In this document: piece after piece, positions 61,125 to 64,000 of the stretch | Layout of the letters: each line of letters opens with the position of its first letter | How positions within the stretch are numbered: position 1 is the stretch's first letter | Origin: Micromonospora sp. R77 | Lineage (GTDB): Bacteria; Actinomycetota; Actinomycetes; Mycobacteriales; Micromonosporaceae | Direction of reading: 5' to 3' | Length of the DNA stretch: 64,000 bases | NCBI RefSeq assembly: GCF_022747945.1 | Contig: NZ_JALDST010000001.1 | Span: 6,696,001 to 6,760,000 of the forward strand | Made by a program: the position numbers and the translations under genes | Notes under the pieces: model-generated | Databases searched by the model: none | What the model was told of the DNA's origin: nothing | What the model saw: the letters and a program-made list of their open reading frames with translations, nothing else

Positions 61125-61448
61125 TCATGGGTCGGTGCTCCCCCGGGTGAGCGGGTTCGACGCGCGGTGGTCGTCCGCGGCTCGGCGGCCGAGCTGCCCG
61201 GTCTGCTCGCGCCGCAGGTCGTTCACCGCGGCCAGCGCGAAGCGGCCGAGTTGGCCGCGGCCCGGGTGGCGCAGCGCGCGCTCCAGCTCGGCCGCGTCGG
61301 CGTGCTCACCGCTGCCCGCGCTGGCCAGGCAGGCGTCCGCCTCCCGGGCCGCGTCGCCGGCATCGGCGGCGGCGCTGCGCCAGTACGCCGCCAGTCGGGC
61401 TCCCGCGTCGTGGTCGGGGTGCTCGTCGGTGTGCCGCAAGACGTTCAC
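61125..61448 (-). CDS. small hypothetical protein
   Basis: The 107-residue protein is rich in Ala, Arg, Asp and His, mainly helical by composition (LAAYWRSAAADAGDAAREADACL, ELERALRHPGRGQLGRFALAAVNDLRREQ). I recognise no family. GTG 61448 overlaps its own GAGGAG site; a TTG at about 61439 would be better spaced (8 bases). It lies in the leftward operon between the carbamoyltransferase and the aminotransferase, so it may be a helper protein. Confidence 0.55.
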   Translation of the reverse strand: MNVLRHTDEHPDHDAGARLAAYWRSAAADAGDAAREADACLASAGSGEHADAAELERALRHPGRGQLGRFALAAVNDLRREQTGQLGRRAADDHRASNPLTRGSTDP

Positions 61449-61533
61449 TCCTCAGGACTGAGTGCCACGGTGGACAGGTGGGCGGTGTACGTCCGGCCGC
61501 CCACGCAACCTCGATCGTCTCGGTCCGGACCCG

Positions 61534-63528
61534 TCAGGGCGCCAGGTCGACGAGCCGGCACTCCCACAGGTGCAGCAACTCGTCGACGAGCCGAGTGTTC
61601 TCGCCCTCGGTGCCGGACACGCCGAGGTCGGCGAGGGATCGGCGGCCGGGGCCGCCGTCGACCAGCAGGTCCCACAGCATCGGGGACACCTCGACGGCGC
61701 GGGCGCCGGCGTAGTGGAAGGTCACCACGGTCCGCATCGCGGGGTGGTGCCCCGGACGGAAGACCCGGCGCAGCTCCGCGCTGGGATGCAGGGACGGGAC
61801 GCTGTGCAGGATCGCCTCGGCGAGATCGGCCCGGCGTCGCACGACGTACCCCGGCAGCACGAGGGCGTCGAGGGCCGTGGTGGCCAGGCAACGGATCGCG
61901 TCGTCGGCGGTCTGCACGATCGGCTCGGCGAAGTTGTTGAAGGAGGTGTTGAGGACGACCGGGACCCCGGTGCGCTCGTGGAAGCCCCGGATCAGCCGCC
62001 AGAACGTGGGGTTGTGCTGGCTGTCCACGGTCTGCACCCGGGCGCTGCCGTCCACGTGCACGACAGCCGGGAGCCGGTCCCGCCACTCCTTGCGCACCTG
62101 GACGACGTAGGACATGAAGTCGAGCGGTGCCCGGGTGTGACCGATCTCGAACACCTCCTCGAGGTGTTCGCGGAGCACGGCCGGCGCGAACGGCCGGAAC
62201 TCCTCCCGCTTCTTCACCACCGCGTTCACCCGGTCCCGGTTCTCAGCGAGCCGCGGGTCGGCGAGGATGCTGCGGTGTCCCAGGGCGCGCGGACCGAACT
62301 CGGACCGGCCCCACGCCCAGCCGATCACCCGGCCGTCGTCGATGAGCTCGGCGGCCACCTCCGCCTCGCTGCCGGACTCGACCGGCTCCCATTCGACGAA
62401 CGGCTCCCACCGGCGTACCGAGGCGGAGACGGTGTCCCGGGAGCCCACGTCCGGGCCGAGGAAGACGTGCCGGAGCCGCTTGCTGTCGAAGACCCCGGCG
62501 GCGGACTGCAGCGACTGGGCGGCGCCGAGTGCCGCGCCGGCGTCGTGGGACGCGGGGTGGACGAAGACCTCGTCGAAGGTGCCGGAGGCGAGCAGTCGGC
62601 CGTTGGCGGAGGAGTTGTGCGCCACCCCGCCGGACAGGCAGACCCGCCGCTCCCCCGTCTCGTCCCGCCAGTGCCGCAGCAGGTGCATCACCACCCGCTC
62701 CAGGGTCTGCTGCAGCGCGGCGGCCAGGTTCGCGTCCTCGGCGCGGGTCGGCTCGCCCCGGCGACGAGGCCGGTAACCGCGGCGCAGGAAGTGTTCCAGC
62801 AGGGCGTCGCCGGCGACCTGGAACTCCCCGTCCGGCAGCAGCTGCACGTGACGGTCGAAGTCGGCCCGGTACACGTCGGGATCGCCGTAGGGGGCCAGGC
62901 CCATGACCTTGTACTCGTCGAACCGGCGGAACCCGAGCAGCGGCAGCGTAGCGAGGTAGAAGTGGCCGAGCGAGCGGGAGACCTCGTACGTCTTCAGCAG
63001 GTCCAGCTTCCCGCCGGCGCTGCCCTGGAACACCGAGATGCTCTCCGACTCGCCGTTGCCGTCCATCACCACGGCGAGCCCGCTGTCGAAGCCGGAATCG
63101 GCGAAGGTGCCGAAGGCGTGCGAGACGTGGTGCGGCACGAAGGTGATCGCCTCCTGGGGGAGGTCGATCCCGAGGCTCTCCTGCAGCCGTGCCGTGACCA
63201 GCTCGCGGGCGGACCGGATCTGCTCGTCCGGGTGCTCGAGGTACTGGTAGCCCAGTTCGAGGTCGGTGTATTCCTCACCGAAGAAGAACGCGACGCTGTC
63301 GATGTCCGCGGCGCGGAGGCCACCGAGGTCGAGGCAGGCCCGCGCGGCGTGGTGCGGGAACTTGTTGGTGTGCTTGATCCGGTTGAGGCGCTCCTCCTCC
63401 ACCGCAGCGACGACCTTGCCGTCGACGACGAGCGCCGCCGCCGCGTCGTGGTAGAACCAGTCCGGCAGGGCCGGCAGGAACTCGCCGCCGAGGTCGGAGA
63501 AGCTTCCGGTGATGCCCAGTGTGATCAC
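61534..63528 (-). CDS. O-carbamoyltransferase (NodU/CmcH family) with C-terminal extension
   Basis: The 664-residue protein has the N-terminal Kae1-like carbamoyltransferase domain: LGITGSFSD, HDAAAALVVDG, EEERLNRIKH and metal-binding HHVSHAFG (His133/134/137). The YrdC-like C-terminal half has FGPRALGHRSIL and NTSFNNFAEPIV. It moves carbamoyl from carbamoyl phosphate, through carbamoyl-AMP, to a hydroxyl. The last 95 residues or so (after LPGYVVRRRAD) are not usual for the family and look like a small extra domain. It likely modifies a sugar or hydroxyl of the product. Confidence 0.92.
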   Translation of the reverse strand: MITLGITGSFSDLGGEFLPALPDWFYHDAAAALVVDGKVVAAVEEERLNRIKHTNKFPHHAARACLDLGGLRAADIDSVAFFFGEEYTDLELGYQYLEHPDEQIRSARELVTARLQESLGIDLPQEAITFVPHHVSHAFGTFADSGFDSGLAVVMDGNGESESISVFQGSAGGKLDLLKTYEVSRSLGHFYLATLPLLGFRRFDEYKVMGLAPYGDPDVYRADFDRHVQLLPDGEFQVAGDALLEHFLRRGYRPRRRGEPTRAEDANLAAALQQTLERVVMHLLRHWRDETGERRVCLSGGVAHNSSANGRLLASGTFDEVFVHPASHDAGAALGAAQSLQSAAGVFDSKRLRHVFLGPDVGSRDTVSASVRRWEPFVEWEPVESGSEAEVAAELIDDGRVIGWAWGRSEFGPRALGHRSILADPRLAENRDRVNAVVKKREEFRPFAPAVLREHLEEVFEIGHTRAPLDFMSYVVQVRKEWRDRLPAVVHVDGSARVQTVDSQHNPTFWRLIRGFHERTGVPVVLNTSFNNFAEPIVQTADDAIRCLATTALDALVLPGYVVRRRADLAEAILHSVPSLHPSAELRRVFRPGHHPAMRTVVTFHYAGARAVEVSPMLWDLLVDGGPGRRSLADLGVSGTEGENTRLVDELLHLWECRLVDLAP

Positions 63529-63537
63529 GCTTGTCTC

Positions 63538-64000
63538 CTACTCGTGGGGGTCGGCATCGCCGGGGGCGGTGAGGGGCGGCGGTGCCGCGGGGAGCGGCGG
63601 ATCGGTCGTACGCCGGCTGAAGCCCTCCGCGTCGACGTAGGTGAACCGTCGCAGTGCCAGGCCGGGGCGGCCACGCCGGAGCGCCCCCACGACCACGCCC
63701 AGAGTGAAGGTGGCGTCGAGGCAGCGGGCGGCCAGCCGCTGCGGCAGTTCGGCCGCGGGCACCGAGCCGGTCGTGCTGGCTCCGTACATCGAGCCGCCCC
63801 GCCGGCTGAGCCTGGCCGCCGCGTAGCCGAGCGTGCCGACGGCCAGCGCGGCCCGCGTGCGCCTGCCGCTCACCGCGAAGGCGGCGCCGAGCAGTACCGC
63901 GCCGGCCAGCTGGGTGGGCTGGTGCGCCCGCGCCCGGTGCGGGTGCAGGTCGACCAGGGCCGCGTCGGCGGCACCGTAGTGGAACAGGCTGCGGGCGATC
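63538..64000 (-). CDS. C-terminal part of a glycosyltransferase-like protein (5' end outside window)
   Basis: The frame is open from the window edge to its stop at 63538, giving 153 residues. It begins IARSLFHYGAADAALVDLHPHRARAHQP, resembling the loop before the final membrane helices of GT2-type enzymes, and then has hydrophobic segments (LAGAVLLGAAFAV, ALAVGTLGYAAARL). A GTG at 63873 could give a false 111-residue gene, but the upstream reading frame continues. The acceptor cannot be told. It is nine bases from the carbamoyltransferase gene, in the same operon. Confidence 0.6.
   Translation of the reverse strand, partial: IARSLFHYGAADAALVDLHPHRARAHQPTQLAGAVLLGAAFAVSGRRTRAALAVGTLGYAAARLSRRGGSMYGASTTGSVPAAELPQRLAARCLDATFTLGVVVGALRRGRPGLALRRFTYVDAEGFSRRTTDPPLPAAPPPLTAPGDADPHE

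Noticed and set aside
61445..61502. 19-residue frame (starting GTG GGC) before the small hypothetical gene
   Set aside because: It ends in a four-base overlap with the next gene, but it is too short and has only a weak start site, so I do not call it a gene.
63538..63873. Complete 111-residue gene at the right edge
   Set aside because: The frame stays open to the window end with plausible protein sequence upstream of the GTG, so it is treated as the end of a longer gene.
1..64000. tRNA, rRNA, transposase, integrase or attachment sites
   Set aside because: None found. No cloverleaf-like sequence, no transposase motifs and no long terminal repeats were seen.

Overview
The window is about 73% GC, and nearly all genes use G/C in the third codon position, with GTG starts and tight ATGA/GTGA overlaps. 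Together with the gene content this points to a filamentous actinomycete, most likely Micromonosporaceae (inferred from composition and gene style, not from a marker gene). No tRNA, rRNA, insertion sequence or CRISPR array was found.

Left part (1-23.4 kb): scattered chromosomal metabolism and regulation. It has a 5'-cut alpha/beta hydrolase, a stand-alone KASIII diverging from a kynureninase, a DUF1304 membrane protein, and a rhodanese diverging from a TetR regulator. A second TetR controls a DJ-1/SRPBCC fusion gene. Further on are a LysR regulator diverging from a saccharopine-dehydrogenase-like oxidoreductase, a frameshifted deazaflavin-type reductase with an NmrA-like protein and TetR, and a TerC transporter behind a probable manganese (yybP-ykoY) riboswitch. 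Two exported proteins, a TetR/acetoacetate-decarboxylase pair, an esterase, an SDR, a LysR-like protein with two DNA-binding domains and a histidine kinase/response regulator pair complete it. Several regulator genes sit beside clear palindromic operators.

Middle part (23.6-34.4 kb): one long rightward operon that looks like an envelope glycan or glycolipid pathway. It encodes a class III aminotransferase, a nucleotide-sugar epimerase, a UbiA-type polyprenyl-phosphate transferase, three GT2 glycosyltransferases with C-terminal membrane segments, two membrane-anchored endonuclease/exonuclease/phosphatase (EEP) enzymes, a flippase-like membrane protein interrupted by a frameshift and a stop, and a methyltransferase. 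An anti-sigma-type ATPase follows.

Right part (35.1 kb to the end): a nonribosomal peptide gene cluster that continues past the window. Leftward genes 35.1-41.1 kb supply an acyl-activating ligase-ACP, a KASIII-like enzyme lacking the usual His/Asn, a free ACP, a HAD phosphatase, a streptomycin-6-kinase-type resistance kinase and an MFS exporter. The peptide machinery is split into small proteins: A-PCP-C, MbtH-A-PCP next to a P450 (the same layout used for carrier-bound beta-hydroxylation in nikkomycin-type pathways), a lone C, PCP-C, a lone A and another lone C, plus a luciferase-like monooxygenase. The last leftward operon adds a large PLP enzyme, Gfo/Idh/MocA and Ldh2-type dehydrogenases, a DegT-type aminotransferase, an O-carbamoyltransferase and the end of a glycosyltransferase-like gene, suggesting an amino-sugar or aminocyclitol decoration with carbamoylation. 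No thioesterase and no pathway regulator lie inside the window.

Five apparent lesions (four one-base frameshifts and one stop) occur in three genes. The frameshifts all lie in G/C-only runs, so sequence error is a serious alternative to genuine decay.
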